Below, piece after piece: positions 25,740-34,204 of a DNA stretch of 64,000 nucleotides. The notes under the pieces are model-generated. The model did no database searches. It saw only the letters and a program-made list of their open reading frames with translations, and was not told the DNA's origin. Origin of the DNA: JABMQW01 sp964439935 (GTDB taxonomy: Bacteria; Fidelibacterota; Marinisomatia; Marinisomatales; TCS56). How positions within the stretch are numbered: position 1 is the stretch's first letter; every line of letters starts with the position of its first letter. A program made the translations under genes and the position numbers. Location of the stretch: assembly GCA_964439935.1 (NCBI GenBank), contig CAYTPW010000004.1, positions 62,001 through 126,000 of the forward strand. The letters run 5' to 3'.

Positions 25740-26486
25740 TTAATTATGCACTGCCTCTGCAAATGCGCGCATCAATTCACTATCCGGATTGCCCTCCAGT
25801 ACTGTCCCGGTTACTATCATTGCAGCACCTGCTTCGACTTTTTCACGAGCTTTTTCAGGTGTCCGGATTCCTCCGCCTACAACCAGTGGCAGATCAGATT
25901 CACTGGCGATGAGCCGAATTGTTTCAGCCGGAATAGAATGTTGGGCTCCGCTCCCAGCCTCAAGGTAAATCAAGCGCATTCCCAAATATTGTGCTGCCAG
26001 CGCGTGAGCTACGGCAATATCCGGTCGGTTCAGCGGTATCGGAGTTGTGTTGCTCATAAATTGTACAGTAGTTTGATGGCCGCCATCAAAGAGCAGATAA
26101 GCAGTTGGAATGGTTTCAATTCCAAGATCGTGTACGATTGGCGCTGCAAGCACCTGTTCACCTATTAAATAATGGGGATTGCGACCGGATAATATGCTCA
26201 TAAACAACATTGCGTCGTAATGCGGATTCAACTGATTCAGTCCACCAGGAAAGAAAACCAATGGAATCCGGGTCTGATCTTTAATTCGTTGAACGCGTTC
26301 ATGACAGTGGCTGTCCATCATCAGACTCCCCCCCACCAGAAGCAGATCCACATCATTCGAGTTGGCAGCTTGAACCTGTAAATCAAGATTGCTTTCGCTT
26401 TTCCGATCAGGATCTATTAAAACAGCGTATACTGCTCCTTTGTCTGTCCTGGTCTTGATAATATACTGATAAATCGATGTTTTCAT
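25740..26486 (-). CDS. Geranylgeranylglyceryl phosphate synthase family protein
   Basis: TIM-barrel prenyltransferase of the GGGP/heptaprenylglyceryl phosphate synthase family, which joins a polyprenyl chain to glycerol 1-phosphate in the first step of archaeal-type ether lipids. It has 248 residues. Visible motifs are LIDPDRK (about 22-28), LLVGGSLM near 48, FFPGGLNQLNP near 79, YLEAGSGA near 173 and VVGGGIRTPEKA near 201. These match the group II enzymes known from archaea and Bacteroidetes. The start overlaps the gcvPA stop by one base. The product in this organism is inferred. Confidence 0.83.
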   Translation of the reverse strand: MKTSIYQYIIKTRTDKGAVYAVLIDPDRKSESNLDLQVQAANSNDVDLLLVGGSLMMDSHCHERVQRIKDQTRIPLVFFPGGLNQLNPHYDAMLFMSILSGRNPHYLIGEQVLAAPIVHDLGIETIPTAYLLFDGGHQTTVQFMSNTTPIPLNRPDIAVAHALAAQYLGMRLIYLEAGSGAQHSIPAETIRLIASESDLPLVVGGGIRTPEKAREKVEAGAAMIVTGTVLEGNPDSELMRAFAEAVHN

Positions 26487-27826
26487 TATGTTTGAGTTTT
26501 AAGAAATTCTATTAGAAAGTCAATATCCTGGCGGGTTCTTTTTTCTGTCACCGCAATCCTCAGCAGGGCGGGATCATCCTTCACCGTCGTTCCAGCAAAA
26601 ATACCGTGATCCTGGCCGTTGCCAATTATATCCGCCGCTGGTCGAGGACAATGCACAACGAATTCTTTAAAGAAACCACGGTCAAAAGCAACCTGGTATC
26701 CTGCTATCGAATCGATTTGTTCTGCACAATAATGGGCTTTTTGAAAACAAAGATCAGCTAATTTTCTGAATCCGTTTTTTCCGATCAAGCTAAGGTAAAT
26801 AGCAGCCGCTAATGCCATCAACCCTTGATTGGTACAGATATTACTGGTGGCACGTTCCCGGCGAATATGCTGTTCGCGAGTCTGTAAAGAGAGCACAAAA
26901 CCGGGCTTCCCATCCAGATCAGAAGTTGCACCAACGATTCTTCCAGGCATTTTCCGAATATGTTCCTGGCGCGCGGCAAAAACACCTAATCCGGGCCCAC
27001 CAAATGATAATGTGTTACCCAATACCTGACCTTCGCCGGCATATACATCTGCGCCACATTCACCAGGTGATGTAAACATGCCAAGTGCAAGCGGATCACC
27101 GGTGGTAATGAACCAGGCGCGTTTTTCCTGGCATAATTCACCGACGCCAGCCCAATCTTCAATCAAGCCGAAACGATTAGGGGATTGAATTACAACTGCA
27201 GCAATCTCATCGAGGTCGTATTTCTCAAGTATAGTAATCGAAAGTCGACCGGTGTTTTCTTCCAATATTTCCAGTACCAATCCACTATGCTGTAGATAAG
27301 TCTCTACCACCTGCCTGTAATTATGGTACAGTCCCCGGCTGATCAGAAGGCGCTTATTTCCGGTACTGGCCCCAGCCATCAGGCAGGCTTCGGCAACTGC
27401 TGAAGCGCCATCATAAAGGGAAGCATTAGCTACATCCATACCAGAAATTTCACAAATCATTGACTGGTATTCATACATCGCTTGCAGTGTGCCCTGGCTG
27501 ACCTCAGCCTGATATGGCGTATAAGCGGTATAAAATTCGGAGCGCATTATTAATGCAGGGATGAGGCTGGGTATGAAATGATCATAACTACCCCCACCTA
27601 AGAATGATATTTGACCGATCGCTGGATTATTATCCTCAGAAAGTGATTGCAGCAAACGGGCAACCTCAAATTCTGAAAGCGATTCACCGATTGGTAGATC
27701 AATTTCCTGTCGGAGAATCTCTGGAATGTTGGTCAATAAATCTGCATATGAGTCCACACCAATGCTGGCCAGCATTTCCTTTTCAACTGTATCAGTATTG
27801 GGAATATATCGTATTTGTTCAGTCAT
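26486..27826 (-). CDS. gcvPA: Glycine dehydrogenase (decarboxylating) subunit 1
   Basis: N-terminal half of the glycine cleavage P-protein; with GcvPB it decarboxylates glycine on PLP and passes aminomethyl to GcvH. It has 446 residues. Recognisable parts are FLGGGSYDHFIPS (about 73-85), YTPYQAEVSQGTLQAMYE near 99-116, SLYDGASAVAEA near 136 and FGGPGLGVFAARQ near 273. The PLP lysine lies in GcvPB, which is not in this window. It starts ten bases after gcvH. GcvT is also absent here. Confidence 0.94.
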   Translation of the reverse strand: MTEQIRYIPNTDTVEKEMLASIGVDSYADLLTNIPEILRQEIDLPIGESLSEFEVARLLQSLSEDNNPAIGQISFLGGGSYDHFIPSLIPALIMRSEFYTAYTPYQAEVSQGTLQAMYEYQSMICEISGMDVANASLYDGASAVAEACLMAGASTGNKRLLISRGLYHNYRQVVETYLQHSGLVLEILEENTGRLSITILEKYDLDEIAAVVIQSPNRFGLIEDWAGVGELCQEKRAWFITTGDPLALGMFTSPGECGADVYAGEGQVLGNTLSFGGPGLGVFAARQEHIRKMPGRIVGATSDLDGKPGFVLSLQTREQHIRRERATSNICTNQGLMALAAAIYLSLIGKNGFRKLADLCFQKAHYCAEQIDSIAGYQVAFDRGFFKEFVVHCPRPAADIIGNGQDHGIFAGTTVKDDPALLRIAVTEKRTRQDIDFLIEFLKTQT

Positions 27827-27835
27827 CGAATTTAA

Positions 27836-28213
27836 TCAGTCAAGGATCTTCTCATAATCAGTAGCTGAAAGAAGAGTATTGATTTCTCCCGGATCGCTAA
27901 ATTTAAGTTTTATCATCCAACCGGAACCATAACAATCATTATTAACTGATTCCGGATTATCGTCCAGAGCTTCGTTCACTTCAACTACCGATCCGGAGGC
28001 TGGTGCAAACAGATCGGCAACCGTTTTTACTGCTTCAATTGTACCAAACGGATCACCTTTTTCAAATTCCTGTCCAACTTCAGGTAATTCGACAAATATG
28101 ATATCACCAAGTTCTCCTTGAGCAAAATCGGTAATACCGATCGAATGGATACCATCTTCATTCCGAATCCATTCATGGTCATCGGTATAGTGTAAATCTT
28201 GGGGTATATTCAT
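27836..28213 (-). CDS. gcvH: Glycine cleavage system H protein
   Basis: Lipoyl carrier that shuttles the aminomethyl group between the P, T and L proteins. It has 125 residues, the standard length. HEWIRNEDG lies near residue 13 and IGITDFAQGELGDIIFVELP near 25-44. The lipoylated lysine is in GTIEAVKTVADL (about residue 65). The C-terminal half has the expected NDCYGSGWMIKLK. It is directly upstream of gcvPA and 36 bases after accC. Confidence 0.96.
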   Translation of the reverse strand: MNIPQDLHYTDDHEWIRNEDGIHSIGITDFAQGELGDIIFVELPEVGQEFEKGDPFGTIEAVKTVADLFAPASGSVVEVNEALDDNPESVNNDCYGSGWMIKLKFSDPGEINTLLSATDYEKILD

Positions 28214-28248
28214 AAGTTAATCTCCACAATTATTAAAATACTATTAGC

Positions 28249-29604
28249 TTAAGTTATAGATGGTTTGTACTCAAAGGATTTCAGGAATCCGGTATCATAA
28301 CCACCATTTCGAAATTCAACACTGTCCATAATGGCCTGATGAAATGGTATCGTTGTCTTGGGACCTTCAATGATGCATTCTTCCAAAGCTCGCTGCATAC
28401 GATTGATAGCCGACTGCCGGTTATTGGCATGTACGATTAATTTAGCAATCAACGAATCATAATGGATTGGAATTCGGTACCCGGCATAAACATGGGTATC
28501 AACCCGGACACCTTTACCTCCGGGCATATGGAAACTCTCGATCAAGGCTGGCGATGGCAGAAAATTGGCTTCGGGATCTTCAGCATTAATCCTACATTCA
28601 ATAGCATGCCCTCGCAGTTTCAGGTCATTAAAATAGGCCGGAAATTTTTCGTTAGCATGCATCCTGATTTGCTGTTTTATCAAGTCACAACCCACCACCA
28701 TTTCGGTGACGGGATGTTCCACTTGAATGCGGGTATTCATTTCCATAAAATAAAAATCGCGCTCACTATCAAGCAAGAATTCCACCGTACCAACACCCAC
28801 ATAATTGGCTGCCTGCGTACCCTTGATTGCGGCGACACCCATCGCATGGCGTAACTCCTCATCAACAATTGCCGATGGTGATTCCTCGATCAATTTCTGA
28901 TGTCTGCGCTGAGTTGAACAATCCCGTTCGCCCAGATGAACGGCATTTCCAAAAGCATCGGCAATAATCTGAATCTCAATATGATGAGATTTATCAAAAT
29001 ATTTTTCAATGTAGACTGCACCATTACCGAAAGCAGATTGCGCTTCGGCTGTCGCTGTATTAAATGCACGTTCCATTTCAGCAGAAGATTGAACTATCCG
29101 CATTCCTCGACCACCTCCGCCGGCAGTTGCTTTTATAATCACCGGGTAGCCAATCTTTTGGCCTTCTTTTATAGCATTATCCACAGTGGAGACATTGCCC
29201 TCACTTCCGGGAATTACTGGTACACCGGCCGCTTTCATCGTCAATTTGGCCTGGGATTTATCGCCCATCGCATTGATAATTTCCGGGCCGGGACCGATAA
29301 AGTTGAAACCGTTATCCAAGCATATCTGGGCAAATTCAGCATTTTCAGCCAGAAATCCATACCCTGGGTGGATTGCATCCGCATCGGTGATTTCGCCAGC
29401 AGCAATGATATGGGCAATATTGAGGTAGCTCTCACTACTGGATGGTGGTCCTATGCATACAGCTTCGTCGGCAAAACGAACATGCAATGACAATTCATCG
29501 GCGGTGGAATATACGGCAACTGTTCGGATACTCAATTCATGACAGGCGCGGATAATTCGCAGTGCAATTTCTCCCCGGTTCGCTATTAGAATTTTCTTGA
29601 ACAT
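28249..29604 (-). CDS. accC: Acetyl-CoA carboxylase biotin carboxylase subunit
   Basis: Carboxylates biotin on AccB with ATP and bicarbonate, the first half-reaction of fatty acid synthesis. It has 451 residues. The ATP-grasp enzyme starts KKILIANRGEIALRIIRA and has the GGGGRGMRIV loop near 162-171, EKYFDKSHHIEIQI near 200 and MNTRIQVEHPVTE near 289. It follows accB after 33 bases. An intact accB-accC pair rather than a pyruvate carboxylase is indicated by length and partner. Confidence 0.95.
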   Translation of the reverse strand: MFKKILIANRGEIALRIIRACHELSIRTVAVYSTADELSLHVRFADEAVCIGPPSSSESYLNIAHIIAAGEITDADAIHPGYGFLAENAEFAQICLDNGFNFIGPGPEIINAMGDKSQAKLTMKAAGVPVIPGSEGNVSTVDNAIKEGQKIGYPVIIKATAGGGGRGMRIVQSSAEMERAFNTATAEAQSAFGNGAVYIEKYFDKSHHIEIQIIADAFGNAVHLGERDCSTQRRHQKLIEESPSAIVDEELRHAMGVAAIKGTQAANYVGVGTVEFLLDSERDFYFMEMNTRIQVEHPVTEMVVGCDLIKQQIRMHANEKFPAYFNDLKLRGHAIECRINAEDPEANFLPSPALIESFHMPGGKGVRVDTHVYAGYRIPIHYDSLIAKLIVHANNRQSAINRMQRALEECIIEGPKTTIPFHQAIMDSVEFRNGGYDTGFLKSFEYKPSIT

Positions 29605-29637
29605 CTGTTACAAAATGTATTAAGGCCGGATTGGAGT

Positions 29638-30090
29638 TTATTCGATACGAAAGAGGGGTTGATTATACTCTACCGGCTTGCCATTTTCGACGAGAACTTC
29701 TGTTACAACTCCGGAAACGCTGGATTCAATCTCGTTCATAATTTTCATGGCTTCGACAATACAAAGCGAATCGCCTTCGTTCACCCGGTCGCCAATTTTA
29801 ACAAATGGTGATGCATCAGGGCTGGGAGAACCATAATATGTGCCGGGCATAGGTGATTTAATTTCAATTGAGGCTTCGGGAACCTCAGTTTCTGGTGTAT
29901 CGGTAGCGGCTGATACGTTTGAATCCAGCACCTTTGTCTGTGGACCGGCAAATCCGGGAATCATACCGCCAGTAACCTGATTTGGATTTTTTACTACACG
30001 GTATTTACGGCCCCAGAAAGTAGCTTCTATTTCATTTACATCGCTGTGCTCCAGGATATAGATTAATTCTTTTAGTTTATTTTTCCACAT
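29638..30090 (-). CDS. accB: Biotin carboxyl carrier protein of acetyl-CoA carboxylase
   Basis: Carries biotin between biotin carboxylase and carboxyltransferase. It has 150 residues. The N-terminal helical region is followed by a Pro/Glu/Thr-rich linker (about 55-75) and a C-terminal biotinyl domain with the biotin lysine in VEAMKIMNEIE (about residue 116). The YYGSPSPDASPFVKIGD thumb-like stretch before it is typical of AccB. It lies between efp and accC, a frequent bacterial order. Confidence 0.95.
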   Translation of the reverse strand: MWKNKLKELIYILEHSDVNEIEATFWGRKYRVVKNPNQVTGGMIPGFAGPQTKVLDSNVSAATDTPETEVPEASIEIKSPMPGTYYGSPSPDASPFVKIGDRVNEGDSLCIVEAMKIMNEIESSVSGVVTEVLVENGKPVEYNQPLFRIE

Positions 30091-30118
30091 ATATATCCCT
30101 TAAAATATTTATCAGGAT

Positions 30119-30685
30119 TTAATCAGTGCGAACCCGTTCAATGTATGCACCGGTGCGAGTATCGATTTTCAGAATATCTCCTGTGTTAATGAATAGTGGT
30201 ACTGTCACGGTATAATCGGTTTCCAGGATCGCCGGTTTGGTTGCACCGGTGGCTGTATTCCCTTTTATACCCGGTTCGGTGTGGGTCACTTCCAACTCCA
30301 CATGAGCCGGTAATCGAATATCCAGTACTTCTTCCCCATCAAATATCAGATCGACATTCAAGCCTGGTTTCAGATAGTCTTTAACGCTACCGACCACTTG
30401 ATTGACTACATTCAATTGATCATAAGTAGTGTTATCCATAAAAACAAAGAAATCCCCATCATGATATAAATATTGCATTTCTTTGGCCTCGATTCGGATA
30501 ACTTCAATTTTGGCACTGGAATTGAATGTTACATCAATTATTTTCCCAGTTTGAATATCCTTCAACTTTGTTCTAACAAAGGCTCCACCTTTACCAGGTT
30601 TGACATGTAGGAATTCAACTACTTTCATCCGTTTACCACGATGCAACAATACAACACTATTCTTTATTTCAGCCGTTGTAGCCAC
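30119..30685 (-). CDS. efp: Elongation factor P
   Basis: Relieves ribosome stalling at polyproline stretches. It has 188 residues in three beta-barrel domains. The loop HVKPGKGGAFVRTKL (about 27-41) carries the tip lysine, the position modified in E. coli type EF-P; no modifying enzyme is encoded nearby. The C-terminal GDILKIDTRTGAYIERV is conserved. It heads a run efp-accB-accC-gcvH-gcvPA on the minus strand. Confidence 0.96.
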   Translation of the reverse strand: MATTAEIKNSVVLLHRGKRMKVVEFLHVKPGKGGAFVRTKLKDIQTGKIIDVTFNSSAKIEVIRIEAKEMQYLYHDGDFFVFMDNTTYDQLNVVNQVVGSVKDYLKPGLNVDLIFDGEEVLDIRLPAHVELEVTHTEPGIKGNTATGATKPAILETDYTVTVPLFINTGDILKIDTRTGAYIERVRTD

Positions 30686-30718
30686 AAATATTTGCTCCTT
30701 TTAAAACTAAAATTTACA

Positions 30719-31708
30719 TCAAGGCATTGTGGATTCAAATTTTGAATCCATATTCGCCGTAGTTCTACCCTGTTTCCAATATGGTATTGTGTCGATTACT
30801 AATTTCTCTGCTAGGCCAAGATCATCGATACATTTCTTTTTGGTTGGTATTTGTCGGGCAAATTTAATTAGATTTGCTCGCTGGAGCAGATCAATCAGGT
30901 TATGCACGGTATCTTCATGGTAGGGCAACAGAGCCTGATTAAGCTTAATTTCTTCTGTAGTCATCTCAAGCATCTTGATGTATAGACTATTTTCAACATA
31001 TTCGCGTAAAATAAAAGTCAGCTCAAAATAGAATTCCTTATAAAGACCACTATCCCAAAGTCTGCTATTTTCAAGTTGTTGAATTTTCTGTTTGGCGACC
31101 AGATCAGGGGGCTCGACCGGAATATCCTCCGTATCACTGACAGTTGTACTGATCCGTTTGGACCACGTTAAAACCATACCCAGCACCAGTATTAGTATAA
31201 GCACAATAAAAATGATAAGTCTCCAGGGAATAATAACCGGCACCGGAATAGGTCCTTTAATAGGTCTTAGCCCTAATTGTCCTCTGCCCTGCACCAATGA
31301 TTGTACCATAACATAGACCGGATCGGTTTTCATTACAATTGGAATGTCCTCCCCTGGTCTGTAAACGGTAACGGTAAAAGCAGGTAATTCAATCAGTCCA
31401 GTATCCCACAGGGCAATTTCGAATTGAAGGCCATTATCATCATCATATTCGCCGACCAGTTGCTTTTCGCTTTTGATCTGAATTAAGCTGGAGTCTATAT
31501 CCCAGGGACCGAAACTTACCTGACGCTCACCGGAACCCCGTGCCCAAATCTGGTAATTTATAATTTCGCCAATCGTCGTGGAAGTGGTATCCACATTAGC
31601 TTCTATAAAAAACGGCTGGGATGAATAATTACGACCACAACCGGAGAAAATAATTAGGAGTAGCCCAAGGGTGGAAATTATATCAAATCGTAACCGCAAC
31701 ACTATCAA
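30719..31708 (-). CDS. BatD-like lipoprotein with one membrane helix (MoxR/DUF58 cluster)
   Basis: Protein of 329 residues without a firm family name. A hydrophobic N-terminus ends in IIFSGCG, a plausible lipobox (Cys about residue 24). It is followed by a beta-rich extracytoplasmic domain (30-135), a strong membrane helix (about 158-180) and a cytoplasmic helical tail. This layout matches BatD/DUF4381-type partners of MoxR-DUF58 systems. The start overlaps the DUF58 gene stop by four bases. A lipid anchor plus an internal helix would be unusual; a simple signal peptide is the alternative. Confidence 0.65.
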   Translation of the reverse strand: MIVLRLRFDIISTLGLLLIIFSGCGRNYSSQPFFIEANVDTTSTTIGEIINYQIWARGSGERQVSFGPWDIDSSLIQIKSEKQLVGEYDDDNGLQFEIALWDTGLIELPAFTVTVYRPGEDIPIVMKTDPVYVMVQSLVQGRGQLGLRPIKGPIPVPVIIPWRLIIFIVLILILVLGMVLTWSKRISTTVSDTEDIPVEPPDLVAKQKIQQLENSRLWDSGLYKEFYFELTFILREYVENSLYIKMLEMTTEEIKLNQALLPYHEDTVHNLIDLLQRANLIKFARQIPTKKKCIDDLGLAEKLVIDTIPYWKQGRTTANMDSKFESTMP

Positions 31709-32580
31709 ATTCGTTTTTCACGCTTCTTAAAATAAGTCATAATTGGTTCGACAAAATCTTCATCAGTGGCGATCTGGATTAAGTCAAATTTAATCTGGTC
31801 ACAGCTTTTCTTAAAATTTTCTAACTGATTTGCCCGTTGTGCAGAGAAGCTGGTCCTTTCGTTATACGATCCGGTATCGATCCAAAATTGTTCTCCTGTC
31901 TCAGGGTCATGCACTTTAGCCAAACCCATTTCCGGTATCTCTTTTTCGAACGGATCATAAAGCTGAATACCGATAATATCATGTTTGCGATTAACGATTC
32001 GCAGAGATTTGATATAATTCTGATCAATAAAATCAGATATCAGAAACACAACGCTTTTCCGCTTGGCCACCTGGAGTAAAAATTCCATAGCCGAATTAAT
32101 TGACGTGCCCTTGCCATGCGGTTTATGATATAATAGTTCCCGCACCACCCGCAGGATGTGAAAACGGCCTTTTTTAGGTATTATATATTTTTCGACTTCA
32201 TCGCTAAACAGTATCAAGCCCACTTTGTCATTATTATTTATGGCCGAAAAACCAAGAACGGCACCGATCTCGGCACCGATTTCGGTCTTGAATTTATCAT
32301 AGCTGCCAAAATGCCCTGAGCGACTGACATCTACCATCAGGAAAACAGTTAATTCCCTTTCTTCCTCAAAAATCTTAACAAAAGGATTACCACTGCGGGC
32401 AGTGACATTCCAATCTATTAGTCGAATATCGTCGCCGGGTTGGTATTCGCGCACCTCAGAAAATTGCATACCCCGACCCTTAAATACAGAATGGTACTCC
32501 CCGCCAAATAACTCATTTACCAATCCTTTGGTGCGTATTTCAATATGCCTGACTTTTTGCAGGACTTCCTTGGGAATCAT
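31705..32580 (-). CDS. DUF58 domain protein (vWA-like, MoxR partner)
   Basis: Cytoplasmic protein of 291 residues of the DUF58 family, usually encoded after moxR and thought to take part in protein or metal-centre assembly. The signature GRGMQFSEVREYQPGDDIR begins near residue 35 and DWNVTARSGNPFVK follows. A vWA-type MIDAS motif DVSRS lies near residue 89. Aerotolerance (Bat) operons in Bacteroidetes have the same gene order, but batA/batB genes with separate vWA domains are not present here. Confidence 0.88.
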   Translation of the reverse strand: MIPKEVLQKVRHIEIRTKGLVNELFGGEYHSVFKGRGMQFSEVREYQPGDDIRLIDWNVTARSGNPFVKIFEEERELTVFLMVDVSRSGHFGSYDKFKTEIGAEIGAVLGFSAINNNDKVGLILFSDEVEKYIIPKKGRFHILRVVRELLYHKPHGKGTSINSAMEFLLQVAKRKSVVFLISDFIDQNYIKSLRIVNRKHDIIGIQLYDPFEKEIPEMGLAKVHDPETGEQFWIDTGSYNERTSFSAQRANQLENFKKSCDQIKFDLIQIATDEDFVEPIMTYFKKREKRI

Positions 32581-32595
32581 TCCAGGTGAACAGCC

Positions 32596-33588
32596 CTAAG
32601 GTACTTCGATAGAATCAAATAAACGCTGAATTATATCCTCGCTGGTAAGTTCTTCGGCTTCCGCTTCGTAGGTTAATATGATTCGGTGCCGTAGAACATC
32701 TGCACCAATATATCGAATATCTTCCGGAGTAACATATCCCCGGTGCTGCAGGAAGGCACGAGCTCTTGCAGCAATAATTAAGTTAATCGAGGCGCGCGGA
32801 GATGCGCCGAAAGATATCAGCGCCTGCAGGTCTTTCAGTTTATAATCTTGGGGAGAGCGGGTGGCAAAGACCAAGTTCAACACATAATCCTCAACTTTTT
32901 CATCAACGTAGATATCATTAACAACCTGTTGAGCCTGCAGAATCTGTTCAGGTTTGACAACCGGTTTGACGGGCTCTGGATCTTGTGTTTTGGCAGCCTG
33001 CCGGATGATGAGTCGTTCTTCATCCAGCTGTGGGTAATCAACCTTCAGTTTAAACATGAAGCGGTCAACTTGCGCCTCCGGTAGAGGATATGTCCCTTCC
33101 TGTTCAATTGGATTCTGAGTGGCTAGGACTATAAAAGGCTGATCAAGCAGAAATGTATTTTCACCTATTGTAACCTGTCTTTCCTGCATAGCTTCCAACA
33201 GGGCACTCTGTACTTTGGCAGGACTGCGGTTTATTTCGTCCGCCAATATCAGGTTGGCAAATATTGGACCTTTTCTGGTTTTAAATCCGCTTGTTTTCTG
33301 ATCGTATATCAGTGTACCGATCAAATCAGCTGGCAGCATATCCGGGGTAAACTGTATCCGCTGGAAGTGTGTATCTATTGCCTGGGCCAATGTTTTTACA
33401 GTTAAAGTTTTAGCTAATCCCGGTACACCTTCCAGTAAAATGTGACCATTGGCTAACAGGCTGATCAGAATTTTATCGATTAATTCCGATTGTCCGACTA
33501 TTACCTGACGCAGGGCTGCTTTCAATTCATCTATGAATGCCGATTCACGAGCGATACGCTCATTAATTTCCGAAAGACTGAATTCCAT
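32596..33588 (-). CDS. MoxR-family AAA+ ATPase
   Basis: AAA+ chaperone-like ATPase, 330 residues. Walker A is GVPGLAKTLTVK (about 54-65), Walker B LILADEINRSPAKVQ (about 112-126) and sensor 1 LATQNPIEQEGTYPLPEAQ (about 154-172). The C-terminal lid includes SFGASPRASINLI. It is the first gene of the moxR-DUF58-BatD-like trio, with 15 bases to the DUF58 gene. The client protein is unknown. Confidence 0.93.
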   Translation of the reverse strand: MEFSLSEINERIARESAFIDELKAALRQVIVGQSELIDKILISLLANGHILLEGVPGLAKTLTVKTLAQAIDTHFQRIQFTPDMLPADLIGTLIYDQKTSGFKTRKGPIFANLILADEINRSPAKVQSALLEAMQERQVTIGENTFLLDQPFIVLATQNPIEQEGTYPLPEAQVDRFMFKLKVDYPQLDEERLIIRQAAKTQDPEPVKPVVKPEQILQAQQVVNDIYVDEKVEDYVLNLVFATRSPQDYKLKDLQALISFGASPRASINLIIAARARAFLQHRGYVTPEDIRYIGADVLRHRIILTYEAEAEELTSEDIIQRLFDSIEVP

Positions 33589-33609
33589 AATATTATAAAT
33601 ATAATCAGA

Positions 33610-34101
33610 TTAGGAGGTTATATGCTTAAGAGCGTCGATTTCATTAATATCCTTACCCATCCAATCCAACTCAAACTTCACTGAGGGAGTCAATTCATGA
33701 TCAGGATATTTTTCAAGGAAACTTTGATATTCCTGCCGGGCTTTATCGTATTCCGATAGAATATTGCTATAGATATAACCAATCATGAAGCGGGCATGTG
33801 GTTCTTCGGCCGGTTTAATGAAATCAGATGTGACTTTACGATAGGCTTCCACGGCCTTTTCAAAATCACGAATATCATTCATGTATATATCACCGATGAC
33901 ATACTGAGATTTCGACGCCATCACATCAGTATTAAAATGTTCGACCAAAAGTGTAAGATCCTTGATTGCTAATTCTATTTCTTTTGCCTGTCGGTGTTTT
34001 TCAGCACGATTGAATAATTCCATAGCCGTTTTAGGTATCTTCTCTCCGCAAGCCTGAAACAATAACACCGCAGCTAGTAAATATATGGTTTTTACCTTCA
34101 T
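33610..34101 (-). CDS. Tetratricopeptide lipoprotein
   Basis: Small periplasmic lipoprotein of 163 residues. The signal peptide ends with the lipobox LLFQAC (Cys about residue 18). The mature part consists of three to four TPR-like helical pairs, e.g. AMELFNRAEKHRQ, KSQYVIGDIYMND, HARFMIGYIYSN and ARQEYQSFLEKYPDHELT. This resembles BamD/YbgF-type scaffold proteins. It sits just downstream of the TamA-like gene and upstream of moxR, so an envelope-assembly role is plausible but not shown. Confidence 0.75.
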   Translation of the reverse strand: MKVKTIYLLAAVLLFQACGEKIPKTAMELFNRAEKHRQAKEIELAIKDLTLLVEHFNTDVMASKSQYVIGDIYMNDIRDFEKAVEAYRKVTSDFIKPAEEPHARFMIGYIYSNILSEYDKARQEYQSFLEKYPDHELTPSVKFELDWMGKDINEIDALKHITS

Positions 34102-34204
34102 TTTATTCCTTTTGAGTATTAAAAGTAATCTTGGAATTTATTAGTGGGCTTTTTTCTGATTCAAGCAAATTTCAATCATTGCTTAGATAGCAATCACTAC
34201 TTGT

